This document shows, piece after piece, positions 42,747-51,915 of a stretch of DNA of 64,000 bases. Made by a program: the position numbers and the translations under genes. Each line of letters opens with the position of its first letter. Position 1 is the first letter of the stretch. The notes under the pieces were generated by a model. That model did no database searches. It was not told the DNA's origin and worked only from the letters and a program-made list of their open reading frames with translations. The stretch is taken from the NCBI GenBank assembly GCA_947090765.1, contig OX352322.1:3889501-3953500 (forward strand). Direction: 5' to 3'. The stretch comes from Pseudomonas sp. MM223. GTDB lineage: Bacteria > Pseudomonadota > Gammaproteobacteria > Pseudomonadales > Pseudomonadaceae.

Positions 42747-44372
42747 TCAAACCCTGAACCGCCCCACCAATGCGGTCATTTCCCCTACCAGCCCCGACAT
42801 CGCCTTGCTGGCTTCGCTGGTCTGCTGCGCGCCCGTCGCCGAATTGATCGACAGCTCGCGGATGTTCAGCAGGTTGCGGTCCACTTCCCGCGCCACCTGA
42901 GCCTGCTCCTCGGCCGCACTGGCAATGACCAGGTTGCGCTCGTTGATTTCGCCGATCGCACTGTAGATACCTTCCAGCACCTGCCCCGAGGCCAGGGTCA
43001 CGTCCAGTGTCGACTGGGCGCGGTTGGTGCTGGCCTGCATCGAAGCCACCGCCGCTTCGGTGCCCGCCTGCACGCGGCCGATCATCTGTTCGATTTCCTG
43101 GGTCGATTGTTGCGTGCGATAAGCCAGCGTACGCACCTCATCTGCTACCACTGCAAAACCGCGGCCGGCTTCGCCTGCGCGGGCAGCTTCGATGGCGGCA
43201 TTCAGCGCCAGCAGGTTGGTTTGCTCGGACACCGAGCGGATCACTTCCAGTACCTTGCCGATATCCCGCACCTGCCCCACCAGTTGCTCCAGGTGCGCAC
43301 TGCTGGTCTGGATCTCGCGGGTCATGGCCTCGGTGCCATCAATGTTGTCGCTGACTTGCTGGCGGCTTTGCGCGGCCAGCTGGTTGGACTCGCTGGTGGT
43401 CTGCGAAGTGGTGATGGCATTGCGCGCAACTTCTTCCACGGCGGTGGTCATTTCGGTCACCGCGGTGGCTGCCTGCTCCAGCTCCTGCCCCTGCTGGCGC
43501 AGGTTGTTGGCGCTTTCTTCGGTGACTGCGTTCAACGCCGTGGCAGCTGCATCCAGCTGCCGGGCACAGTGGTTGATTTGCCCCAGGGTGTCGCGCTGGC
43601 TCTGCTGCATGCGCTGCAGTTCGTGGAACAGCTGGCCGATCTCGTTGTTGCCCTGCCCTTGCACCGGCACGCTCAAGTCGCCACTGGCAATGCGCTGGAA
43701 ATGCCGGCCGGCTTCGCGCAGCGGGTGCAGCACACGCTGGGCAATGAAGGCCCAGCACAGCCCCGCCAGCACCAGGGTCGCAGCCAGCAGCCCCAGGCTG
43801 AGCAGTTGGGCGCGGGCAAGACGCCGGTCAGACTCAAGCATGATCTGCTGGCCACGTTCGCTCAGTGCGCCCACCAGTTGCTGGCGCAGCGCTTGCAGCC
43901 GGCCCATGGCATTACCGGCATCGCTGTTGACCTTGAAGTACTGCTCCAGCGAGCGCTGGCGGGTTGCCTCACGCTGCCCGGCCACCGCCTTGGCGTACTC
44001 GGCAAAGGTAGCCTGCAGCTCGGTTGCCAAGGTGCGAAGGGCTGGTTCACGGGCATTTTCGACAAATTCGTCCACCAGCTTCTGGCTCTTGTCGTTCAGC
44101 TCTACCGACAGCGCCATGCGCTTGCCAGCGCTCTCGTCATGGCCACCCAGCTGCTCGATGAAGCCCGAGGACACATTGGCGCTGGCGCGAATTGCCATCA
44201 GCAACGCGTTGTTCAACCGGTCCGACTGGTGCGCGGTCTGGTCCAGCTCGGTGATCTGCTGGTCGCTGCCCACGGCTGCCCGCCAGGCACTGACGGTGGA
44301 AAACAGCAGGGTCAGGCTGAACAACGACAGCACCCAGAACATTCCGGTACGTATCTTCAGGTTGGCAAGCAT
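42747..44372 (-). CDS. Methyl-accepting chemotaxis protein (four-helix-bundle sensor)
   Basis: A 541-aa chemoreceptor. TM1 lies at about residues 9-32 and TM2 near 193-213, enclosing a Tar-type four-helix-bundle periplasmic domain of ~155 residues. HAMP follows, then a signalling domain with the conserved hairpin [25 protein letters not shown] and [14 protein letters not shown]. The ATG at 44372 gives the classical short cytoplasmic start [10 protein letters not shown]; longer readings are unlikely. Ligand unknown. No C-terminal CheR-binding pentapeptide seen. Confidence 0.92.
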   Translation of the reverse strand: MLANLKIRTGMFWVLSLFSLTLLFSTVSAWRAAVGSDQQITELDQTAHQSDRLNNALLMAIRASANVSSGFIEQLGGHDESAGKRMALSVELNDKSQKLVDEFVENAREPALRTLATELQATFAEYAKAVAGQREATRQRSLEQYFKVNSDAGNAMGRLQALRQQLVGALSERGQQIMLESDRRLARAQLLSLGLLAATLVLAGLCWAFIAQRVLHPLREAGRHFQRIASGDLSVPVQGQGNNEIGQLFHELQRMQQSQRDTLGQINHCARQLDAAATALNAVTEESANNLRQQGQELEQAATAVTEMTTAVEEVARNAITTSQTTSESNQLAAQSRQQVSDNIDGTEAMTREIQTSSAHLEQLVGQVRDIGKVLEVIRSVSEQTNLLALNAAIEAARAGEAGRGFAVVADEVRTLAYRTQQSTQEIEQMIGRVQAGTEAAVASMQASTNRAQSTLDVTLASGQVLEGIYSAIGEINERNLVIASAAEEQAQVAREVDRNLLNIRELSINSATGAQQTSEASKAMSGLVGEMTALVGRFRV

Positions 44373-44516
44373 GCGGGCAGAACTCCTTTGTTGGCACCAC
44401 TTCTGGTCGAGATTCGACGGTGGGTGTGCTGCTATCGGAGGTGCCGGCGCAGGCTTGAGCCACAAGGAGTCGGTTATGGGCGGTAACCGAACAGATGTTG
44501 CCGGGTGCGTGCTGCC

Positions 44517-45407
44517 TTAACGCCCGAGGAAGTCGACGACCGCCTCAGCGAACGCCTGTGGTTGGTCCAGCATGACGAAGTGGAAGCTGCCATCTATGCG
44601 CTTGAAGCTGATACCCGGCGTGCCGGCATAGGCGTTGGCGAACGTTGCATCAACGCTGGCAGCGGGTATGCCGAACAAGGGGTCATAGGCGTACACAACC
44701 TCGACCGGCGCCTGGATACGGCCGAGCTCCGGGCGCAGGTCGGTAGTCATCAATTCGTAGGTGGCATCGGCTACAGCCTTACGGTCAGAACGCAGTGCTG
44801 CGTCGACCAGTGCAGGCCTGGCCGCAGCGGTCTTGGCCAGCCGGTCGATGGCTGTACGCTGCATCGCTTCGGCCTGGGCGGGCGGGGCCGCCAGCATCGC
44901 ATCGCGGAAGGCCGCAGCCTGCGGCGCAGCAGCTTCGGCGGTCGCCATGGGGTTGATCAATAACGTGTAGAACGGCAGCGCGTCGACAACGAGCAGCCGC
45001 CCTACCCGCTCGGGGTGGCGTGCGCCAAGCATCAGCGCCACCTCACCGCCCAGCGAATGGCCAACGATCGCCGGCGCCTCAAGGTGCTGGCTGCGGATAT
45101 AGTCTGCAACCGCCTCTGCCACCGGGGCAGCCACGCGCCCGTCCACTGCGGGCACGGCAGGCGAACCGGCAAAGCCTGCAACCTGCACCAGGTGCAAACG
45201 ATGCTGCTGGCGCAGCGTACTGGCGAGCCCCGCCCATACCTCACGGGAAGACGCCAGCCCAGGGATCAGGATCACGTCCGGCCCGGTACCCTCGACTTTT
45301 ACCGAAATACGTTCGCCTGCTACCGGCACTGGCTGGCTTGGCGCGGCCAATACCGAGCCCAGCGACAAGCTGGCCCCTATTGCTGCAAGCAGGGTGCGTA
45401 TGCGCAT
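44517..45407 (-). CDS. Secreted alpha/beta hydrolase
   Basis: A 296-aa alpha/beta-fold hydrolase with a signal peptide (residues 1-22, GSVLAAPS). The nucleophile elbow is GHSLGGE (S118), the acid probably the Asp of VYAYDPLFG and the catalytic His in GSFHFVMLDQP. AAAGGA nine bases upstream selects the ATG at 45407 over another three codons earlier. Substrate unknown. Divergent from the DUF1835 gene. Confidence 0.85.
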   Translation of the reverse strand: MRIRTLLAAIGASLSLGSVLAAPSQPVPVAGERISVKVEGTGPDVILIPGLASSREVWAGLASTLRQQHRLHLVQVAGFAGSPAVPAVDGRVAAPVAEAVADYIRSQHLEAPAIVGHSLGGEVALMLGARHPERVGRLLVVDALPFYTLLINPMATAEAAAPQAAAFRDAMLAAPPAQAEAMQRTAIDRLAKTAAARPALVDAALRSDRKAVADATYELMTTDLRPELGRIQAPVEVVYAYDPLFGIPAASVDATFANAYAGTPGISFKRIDGSFHFVMLDQPQAFAEAVVDFLGR

Positions 45408-45633
45408 GGTCGCCATTCCTTTGACTTCGACGGAGAAAAGCCCGCCACTATAAGCGGCGCGGCAACCCATGGGAAAACTATCATTTGCAACCTGCTGCGC
45501 TGCACCGTTAAAGTCGAGGCCTGGGCGCCGGCTGCGCCTGCGGTCCGCGCGAAGGGGTTGCCCGAGCCTTGCGTCACTCCATTTCCATACCAGCTCCCGG
45601 CTTGTCGGCGGACCGAGCCCCAAAGGAGTTGGC

Positions 45634-46899
45634 ATGCCCGCCCTCAATGCTTCCCGCCACCACGGCTTGCTCGACCTGCCCGCCTTGCGCAAACGCGCCA
45701 AGCGTTTGCTGACTGAACTGAAAAACCACCAAGCTAACGACGCCCGCGAGCAATTGCGCACGCTTGGCCTGCCCGGCCCCGGCTACCGGCTTGCCGATAC
45801 TCAATGGTTGGTGGCCCGCGAGGCCGGCTTTGCCAGCTGGCCCAAGCTTAAAGCCCATGCAGATGCCGTAGCCTTCGCAGCACGCCACCCCGGTTTTTCC
45901 GCCGATGACGAGGCCAGCGTGCAGCACTGGCGCTGCGGCAACGACATCGCCCACAGCTTGCGCACCGCCGGGTTTGCCGGCGCCTTCCAGATGTTCGACG
46001 ACCCCATGGTCATGGGGCCCGTACCGGCACTGCCCGAAGAGCAGTACTGGCAGGTGCGAAGCGCCTATGTGCAACAGGCGTTCAACTTGAGCACCCACGA
46101 CCTTGAGCAGCGTCAAACGGCGCAGCGCAGTGCGCTGGCCGGGCTGAACCGCGACAGCGAAATTGTGCTGTGGTGCGAGGCCGACGCTTACGACCAGCTG
46201 TTCCTGGTTCGCGTGCTCGCCAGCCTGCCCAGCCTGCCGCGTCGGCTGGAGCTGATCGAAATTGACCAGGTGCCCGGTATCGAGCGTTTCATCGGCATCG
46301 GGCAACTGGCCCCCGACCTGCTGGCCTGGCTGTGGCCGCAACGTCGCGCCCTGGGTGAGGATGCACTTGCCCTGGCCCGCCAAGCATGGGCGGCCTACAC
46401 CGCAGCGGATCCACAGGCCTGGGCAAGCCTCGCTGGCCACCAGCACTCGGCCTTGCCGTTGCTGGGCCGGGCATTGGCGCGCCAGCTGCAGGAACTGCCG
46501 GGGGCGCAGGATGGGTTGAGCCTTACCGAACGCTTGCTGCTGCGCGTGCTGGCTTCACGCGGCGAGCTACCGGCCGGCCGCGTATTTGGCCAGTTGATGA
46601 TTCAGGATGAACCCCTGCCCTACCTCGGTGACATGATGTTCCATGTGCTGCTGCAACCGTTGATCCATGCGCCACAGCCGTTGCTGCTGGAAGGCCCGGG
46701 AGAGGCCTGGGCACAACGGCCGTTGCGGTTGACCCCGCTTGCCGAGCAAGTGCTTGCAGGCAAGGCACACTGGCTTGATCACAAGCCTGCAAAGCGCTGG
46801 GTTGGCGGGGTGCTGGTCGATGCAACTGACAGGCCTTGGGTAGTGACCGAACAAGGCGAGGTGTGGCGACGCATCCAGGCTCAACGCGGTCCCTTGTAG
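45634..46899 (+). CDS. DUF1835/DUF3658 domain protein
   Basis: A 421-aa protein. After an N-terminal ~75-residue region (LLDLPALRKRAKRLLTELKN) comes a DUF1835 domain with HWRCGNDIAHSLRTAGFAG and DDPMVMGPVP, then a helical DUF3658-like part. Function unknown. AAAGGAG precedes the ATG. Its TAG stop is supplied by the REP element that follows, so the C-terminal residues come from the repeat junction. Confidence 0.8.
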   Translation: MPALNASRHHGLLDLPALRKRAKRLLTELKNHQANDAREQLRTLGLPGPGYRLADTQWLVAREAGFASWPKLKAHADAVAFAARHPGFSADDEASVQHWRCGNDIAHSLRTAGFAGAFQMFDDPMVMGPVPALPEEQYWQVRSAYVQQAFNLSTHDLEQRQTAQRSALAGLNRDSEIVLWCEADAYDQLFLVRVLASLPSLPRRLELIEIDQVPGIERFIGIGQLAPDLLAWLWPQRRALGEDALALARQAWAAYTAADPQAWASLAGHQHSALPLLGRALARQLQELPGAQDGLSLTERLLLRVLASRGELPAGRVFGQLMIQDEPLPYLGDMMFHVLLQPLIHAPQPLLLEGPGEAWAQRPLRLTPLAEQVLAGKAHWLDHKPAKRWVGGVLVDATDRPWVVTEQGEVWRRIQAQRGPL

Positions 46900-47012
46900 A
46901 AGCGGCCTTGTGTCGCGATAGGGGTGCGAAGCGCCCCAGGATCTTCGCCTCGCCACAAAATTGCCGGGGCCGCGTTGCGGCCCTTTCGCGACGCAAGGCC
47001 GCTCCTACAGGG
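46891..47012. repeat. Paired REP palindrome overlapping two stop codons
   Basis: Arms cccttgtagaagcggccttg... and complement ending aaggccgctcctacaggg. The outer tag of each arm is the stop codon of the gene entering it: the DUF1835 gene from the left (46897-46899) and the MocR gene from the right (47005-47007). Confidence 0.9.
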
Positions 47013-48500
47013 ACCGCGTTTTGCCTATCGCGCTCCACGCCTGTGCCAAACGCTGCGTGGCCTGCCGGATTTCCTCCACATCCAGCGAAGCAAACCCCAG
47101 GCGCAGGGCATTCTCGGCATGACCAAACGGCGAAAACTGGCGGCCGCTGCGCACCACCAGGTCCAGCTCCAGCGCCTTTTCCACCAACTGGTCCACATTG
47201 ATTGCGTCAGCAAACCGCACCCACAGCGCCAGCCCGCCTTCCGGCTCCTGCACGGTAATTTGCTCGCCAAACGCAGCGTGCAGGCAAACCAGCAGGGTCT
47301 CCCGGCGCCGACGGTATTCGCGGTTGACCCGGCGCAAGTGCTTTTTCAGCTCGCCGTCATTGATCAAGTCCGCCAGCATCCGCTGCATCACCGCATCGCC
47401 CTGCCCCAGGGTCAACGTCGCCCTGCGCGCCAACACGGTTGTTACCTCCACAGGCGCAACGATGTAACTGCAACGGAACGTGCTGCCCAACGGCTTGGAC
47501 AGCGTGCCGATGTAAACCACATGCCGCTGCTGACGGTCGCTGGCCAAAGGCAGATAGGGCCGCCCGGAAAAGTGATATTCGTAGTCGTAGTCTTCCTCGA
47601 CCACGCAAAAATCGTGCAGCCGCGCCAGCTCCAGCAACTGCTGGCGGCGCCCGGCTGGCAAGCTGACCGTGGTCGGAAACTGGTGATGGGGCGTGATGTA
47701 CATCATCCGCACCTTGTGCTGCCGGCACAGGGCATCGATCTGGTCGACCCGGCAACCCTCATGGTCCAGGTCGACGGTCACCAGCCGGGCACCCAGCTGA
47801 CGGAAAATCTCCCACGCCGGCGGGTAACTCAGGCGCTCGACCAGCACGGCATCCCCCGGCTTGAGCAACACGCTGGCCAACAGGGACAGCGACATCTGCA
47901 CGCCCTGGGTCAGGCAGATATGCTCGGCGCCAACGTTCAGGCTGCGATTGTGCCTCAGCATGTCGGCCAAGGCGGCGCGCAGGTAAAGGCTGCTGCAATC
48001 GCTACCGTGGCGCACGCTGTTGCTGGCAAAGCTGTTGCGCAAGGCATTGCGGTAATAGCGATGCAAAACAGCCTGGGGCAGCAGGCGGTGGTCACAGGCG
48101 CCGTTATCGAAAAACAAGGCCCCTGGCCGCCCCTGCTGAGCTGCAGCCCGTTCGTTTGCCTCAAAGTAGGCAACGGCGGGTTCCTCTGGCAACGCCAGGG
48201 CGAAGGAACGCGTGGCGGGGGTTCGGTGAGCCGGCCGGCCGCCAGCTGCTGGCTGACAAAGGTGCCCCGGCGCTGCACGCTCTGCAGCCAGCCTTTGGTC
48301 TCGGCTTCCTCGTAGGCAAGGATCACCGTCTTGCGGTTGACGTTCAGCAGTTGCGCCATCTCCCGCGTGCCGGGCAGCGGCGTGCCAGGGCGCAGGCGGC
48401 CTTCGCTGATCGCGGCCACCAGCCCCTCGACGATCTGCCGGTACGAAGCCTGCGCCCCATCAAGCCTGAGCAGTGGTTGCCATTTGCGAAGCTGGACCAT
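47005..48500 (-). pseudogene. MocR/GntR-aminotransferase regulator, single-base frameshift
   Basis: An N-terminal GntR helix-turn-helix ([50 protein letters not shown]) and a C-terminal fold-I aminotransferase domain with PLP lysine in TLSKPLGS lie in different frames. The break is at the five-G run 48217-48221 (plus strand): adding one base joins GRLTEPPATRSFALALPEEP and gives a 498-aa protein of normal MocR length. Divergent from the ferredoxin-reductase/M24 fusion, its likely target. MocR proteins sense PLP-linked amines or amino acids. Confidence 0.82.
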
Positions 48501-48579
48501 ATGAATTATCCAAAACTGGAGGTTCTGCTGGTCCTGGACTATAGCAACAATCGAGCCTCCATTTGCCCCCGAGGTGTTC

Positions 48580-50268
48580 ATGCAAAGCCGCCACGTCATC
48601 GAATTGTCGCCCTCGGGCAAAACCTTCGAAGCCAGCCAGGAACTGCTGCTCGATGCCATGCTCGCCAGCGGCCTGCCGGTGCCGTTCTCCTGCCGCCGTG
48701 GCGCCTGCGGGTCCTGCAAGGTGAAGGTCGTGTCGGGGCAGTACCAGGACAAGCTGCGCGATGCGGACACCCCCGCCCCCTCCTACCCCCTGGCTGCCGA
48801 CGAGATGCTGCTGTGCCAGAGCCATGCCTGCAGCGACATGCGCCTGGAGATCCCCGGCTGGTCCCTGGACGCCCCAACACTGGCATTCCACGCACAGGTT
48901 CGCAGCCAGCGTGCGCTGAGTGCAGATGTTGTCGAACTGGTGCTGCAACCTGCCCAACCGCTGGACGTACGCGCTGGCCAATACGTAAGGTTCCTGCTCG
49001 ACAACGGTGACAGCCGCTGTTTCTCCATTGCCAACCTGCCCGCTCAGGACCAGGGGCAACTGGTGTTTCACATCCGTAAAGTCAGCGGCGGCGTGTTCAC
49101 CGAAGGCCGGCTGCCCACCCTGCAGGCAGGTACTGTACTGAGTCTTGAAGGGCCGGTCGGCGCCTGTACCTGGCAGCACGAAGACCAACGCCCGCTGGTG
49201 CTGTTCGCCACCGGCACAGGTTACGCCGGCATCAAGCCCTTGTTGCTGACAGCCCTGGCCCGTGCTGCCGAGGTCACGCTGTACTGGGGCGGTTCATCGA
49301 CGGCGGACTTCTATGACCGCGCGTTTCTCGAGCAGGCCAGCCGCGAATACCCACGCTTTCGCTGGCACCCGGTCCTCTCGGCCCAGGCGCGTGTGCAGCA
49401 AGTGGCGCTGGGCCAGGCGCATCAGTGGGCCGACACCCAGGTTTACGCCTGCGGCAATGCTTTGATGATCAGCCAGGCCCGCGAGTTGTGCCTGGCCGCC
49501 GGCGTGCAACCCCACCGTTTTGTCGCGGAGGCCTTTGTTGCCAGCGGCGCACTGGCACCCCAGGCTGCAACCGCCAACACACTGCACCCAGAGCTGGAAA
49601 AAGTCGGCCCGCGCTACTCGCTGGATGGCATGCTCGCTGCCCGCGAGCAGTCAGTGCGGTCCGTGGCCGCGATCGCCAGCCAACTGCGCGTCGGCATGAC
49701 CACCGCCCAGGCACTGGAGATGGCTGCGCAAACCTTGCAGGCAATGGGCGCGTCCCACACCTGGCACCCCACCTACATCCGCTTCGGTGATGACACCGTG
49801 CGCACACCGCGGCAAGGCATCGACCCGCAGCGTGTATTACGTACTACGGACATTGTCGTGATCGACGTCGGCCCGGTATGGGATGGCTACGAAGGCGACT
49901 ATGGCGACACCTTCGTGTTTGGCGAGCACGACCTGCACCACGCTTGCGTCAAGGCACTGCACGAGGTGTTTGACGAAACCCGCCAGGCCTGGGGCCGAGG
50001 GCTGACCGGGCGCGAGCTGTATGACTTCGCCGAGCGTAGTGCCCAGGCCAAAGGCTGGCAGCTGGAGCGCAACCTGGCCGGGCATCGCATCGCCGACTTC
50101 CCGCATGTGCTGTATGGGCAGGACAAACTGGCCGAGGTGGAAATCGTCCCGAGCGAGGTGGTGTGGGTGCTGGAAATACAGCTGTGCCACCCCACCGAGC
50201 CGGTCGGGGCGTTTTTCGAGGACATCCTGATTGGTGAAGGCAAGCCGACCGTGGCGAGGGCCGCTTGA
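48580..50268 (+). CDS. Ferredoxin-NAD(P)H reductase fused to M24-family metallopeptidase
   Basis: A 562-aa single reading frame. Residues 1-90 are a plant-type 2Fe-2S ferredoxin (C38, C43, C46, C79). Residues 95-325 are an FNR-like reductase with flavin motif RCFSIANLP (146-154) and NAD(P) motif GTGYAGIKP. After a ~20-residue linker, residues 345-562 are an M24 'pita-bread' domain with the five metal ligands D429, D440, H502, E532 and E547. The GAGGT site selects ATG 48580. The reductase half resembles CDP-6-deoxyhexose/phenol-hydroxylase reductases. I know no described protein with this combination. Regulated probably by the divergent MocR gene. Confidence 0.85.
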   Translation: MQSRHVIELSPSGKTFEASQELLLDAMLASGLPVPFSCRRGACGSCKVKVVSGQYQDKLRDADTPAPSYPLAADEMLLCQSHACSDMRLEIPGWSLDAPTLAFHAQVRSQRALSADVVELVLQPAQPLDVRAGQYVRFLLDNGDSRCFSIANLPAQDQGQLVFHIRKVSGGVFTEGRLPTLQAGTVLSLEGPVGACTWQHEDQRPLVLFATGTGYAGIKPLLLTALARAAEVTLYWGGSSTADFYDRAFLEQASREYPRFRWHPVLSAQARVQQVALGQAHQWADTQVYACGNALMISQARELCLAAGVQPHRFVAEAFVASGALAPQAATANTLHPELEKVGPRYSLDGMLAAREQSVRSVAAIASQLRVGMTTAQALEMAAQTLQAMGASHTWHPTYIRFGDDTVRTPRQGIDPQRVLRTTDIVVIDVGPVWDGYEGDYGDTFVFGEHDLHHACVKALHEVFDETRQAWGRGLTGRELYDFAERSAQAKGWQLERNLAGHRIADFPHVLYGQDKLAEVEIVPSEVVWVLEIQLCHPTEPVGAFFEDILIGEGKPTVARAA

Positions 50269-50358
50269 TCGCCACCGACAAACCCCGGCGGTTGTCGATC
50301 AATCCGGATTTACAGGATAAGGTTGCCAGCAGGACGCTAACAGACACGGACGAACAGT

Positions 50359-50811
50359 ATGCAAATACGCAACCTCACCCCTGACGATCTCCCCCAGGCC
50401 AGCACCTTGTGCCTGGATGCCTTCATGCAGGCAGTCGCGCCTTCGCTGTCTGCGCAAGGCATCGAGACCTTCACCAAGGTGGCAGCCCCCCAGGCGTTTG
50501 CCGAGCGCATGCAGGGCGACAACCTGATGCTGGCCTGCGTCGCGCAGGGCGCCATTGCAGGGCTGATCGAGCTCAAGGAAGGCCGTCACGTTGCGATGCT
50601 GTTCATTGCACCGGGCTGGCAACGCCAGGGCATCGGTACGCGCTTGATGAATGCGGCGCTGGAACATGCCCGAGTTGAGGTCGTGACGGTCAAGGCGTCG
50701 CTGTCTTCGGTGCCTGCCTACCAACGCTACGGTTTTACTTTGGCAGGCGACGTGGGCGAGTTTGCCGGGTTGGCCTATCAGCCAATGGAAAAACGCGTGC
50801 CGGCAGTGTAG
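50359..50811 (+). CDS. GNAT-family N-acetyltransferase
   Basis: A 150-aa acetyltransferase with the acetyl-CoA site APGWQRQGIGTRLMNAAL and the C-terminal SSVPAYQRYGFTLAGD strand pair. Acceptor unknown. The stop codon is the TAG of a degenerate REP arm that begins at 50807. Ribosome site weak. Possibly cotranscribed with the M24 fusion gene 90 bases upstream. Confidence 0.82.
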   Translation: MQIRNLTPDDLPQASTLCLDAFMQAVAPSLSAQGIETFTKVAAPQAFAERMQGDNLMLACVAQGAIAGLIELKEGRHVAMLFIAPGWQRQGIGTRLMNAALEHARVEVVTVKASLSSVPAYQRYGFTLAGDVGEFAGLAYQPMEKRVPAV

Positions 50812-50835
50812 GCGCGGCCTTGTCGCGAATGCGCC
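50807..50835. repeat. Degenerate half REP
   Basis: tgtaggcgcggccttgtcgc followed by gaatgcgcc: a decayed single REP arm whose tag forms the stop codon of the GNAT gene. No inverted partner within 100 bases. Confidence 0.55.
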
Positions 50836-50854
50836 ACAAAGCGGGGCCCGGCTT

Positions 50855-51781
50855 TCAGCTTTGCTGCTGATGCGGCCGGGGCCGCTGTTCTTGCAGAACC
50901 GTCTGCTCCACCTGCTGCTCGAACCACTTCAACACGGCCTGGCACGCGGGGTGAGCAACGCCGCTGTCCCGTAGCCACAGGGCATACACGCCGCCGGTCT
51001 TCAGCGCCTCGCCAAACGGCACCACCAGGTCGCCGCGCACCAACGCATCGTGGGCCAGCATTCGGTCAGTCATGGCGATGCCCAGGCCACGGGTTGCAGC
51101 ATCCAGTGCCAGGTCATCAAGGTTGAACAACAGGTCCTGGTACTTGTGCTCGGCCCGGGCCTGCTGGGCCTTGAGCCACAGGTTCCATTCATAGCGCGAG
51201 GTGGAACCGTGGATCAGCGCATGGTCGACAAGCTCCGCCGCACACTGAGGCGGGGCGCGGCCGTCGCCCAGCACGGGCGCGCAGACCGGGATCAGGTACT
51301 CGTCGAACAGCGGCGTCAACGGGCGCTCGTCCAGGCCGCCCGGCAGGTACAGCACATACGCGTCACAGTCGCCGCCGGTGTCTACCAGGTCGCCGCCGAC
51401 CGTTTCAATCGACAGGGTCAGGCCGGGGTTGAGTGCATAAAACGAGGTCAGCCGCGGCAGCAGCCAGCGTACCGCCAGCGATACGAACATGCGCACGCGA
51501 AATGGGCGGTCCAGCGGCGTCGGCGACAGCTTTTCCTCGAGCGTGCGCAGGGTTTGCAGCATGCCCTTTGCCACCCCGTACACCTCGTGCCCATGGGCCT
51601 TGCGGCTGGTGCGGTCGAATAACGTGGTCTGGTAATGCTCCTCCAGTTGCTGGATCTGCCGACTGATGGCGCTCTGGGTCAGGTGCAACTGGCGCGCAGC
51701 CTCGGTGAAGTTGCTGGTGTCGGCTACCCGGACCAAGGCCTGCAGCGCCTGCAACGATGGCACACGAAGATTCTTATCCAT
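50855..51781 (-). CDS. LysR-family regulator (GcvA-like)
   Basis: A 308-aa protein with the helix-turn-helix LQALQALVRVADTSNFTEAARQLHLTQSAISRQIQQLE and a GcvA-type effector domain. Divergent from the amine-oxidase-like/PotF-like operon across 134 AT-rich bases, so it is the likely regulator of that operon. Confidence 0.88.
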   Translation of the reverse strand: MDKNLRVPSLQALQALVRVADTSNFTEAARQLHLTQSAISRQIQQLEEHYQTTLFDRTSRKAHGHEVYGVAKGMLQTLRTLEEKLSPTPLDRPFRVRMFVSLAVRWLLPRLTSFYALNPGLTLSIETVGGDLVDTGGDCDAYVLYLPGGLDERPLTPLFDEYLIPVCAPVLGDGRAPPQCAAELVDHALIHGSTSRYEWNLWLKAQQARAEHKYQDLLFNLDDLALDAATRGLGIAMTDRMLAHDALVRGDLVVPFGEALKTGGVYALWLRDSGVAHPACQAVLKWFEQQVEQTVLQEQRPRPHQQQS

Positions 51782-51915
51782 GCAAATTCCGAATGGATGA
51801 ATGAATTTTTAGCGTTAGAAATTGCGCCTTAGCCTCCGTAAATTGGGGCCAAGACGCGCTTTCGCGGGCAATAGCCAATAACGCCTGTGCATCGATATTG
51901 AAGGAGTGACACGCA

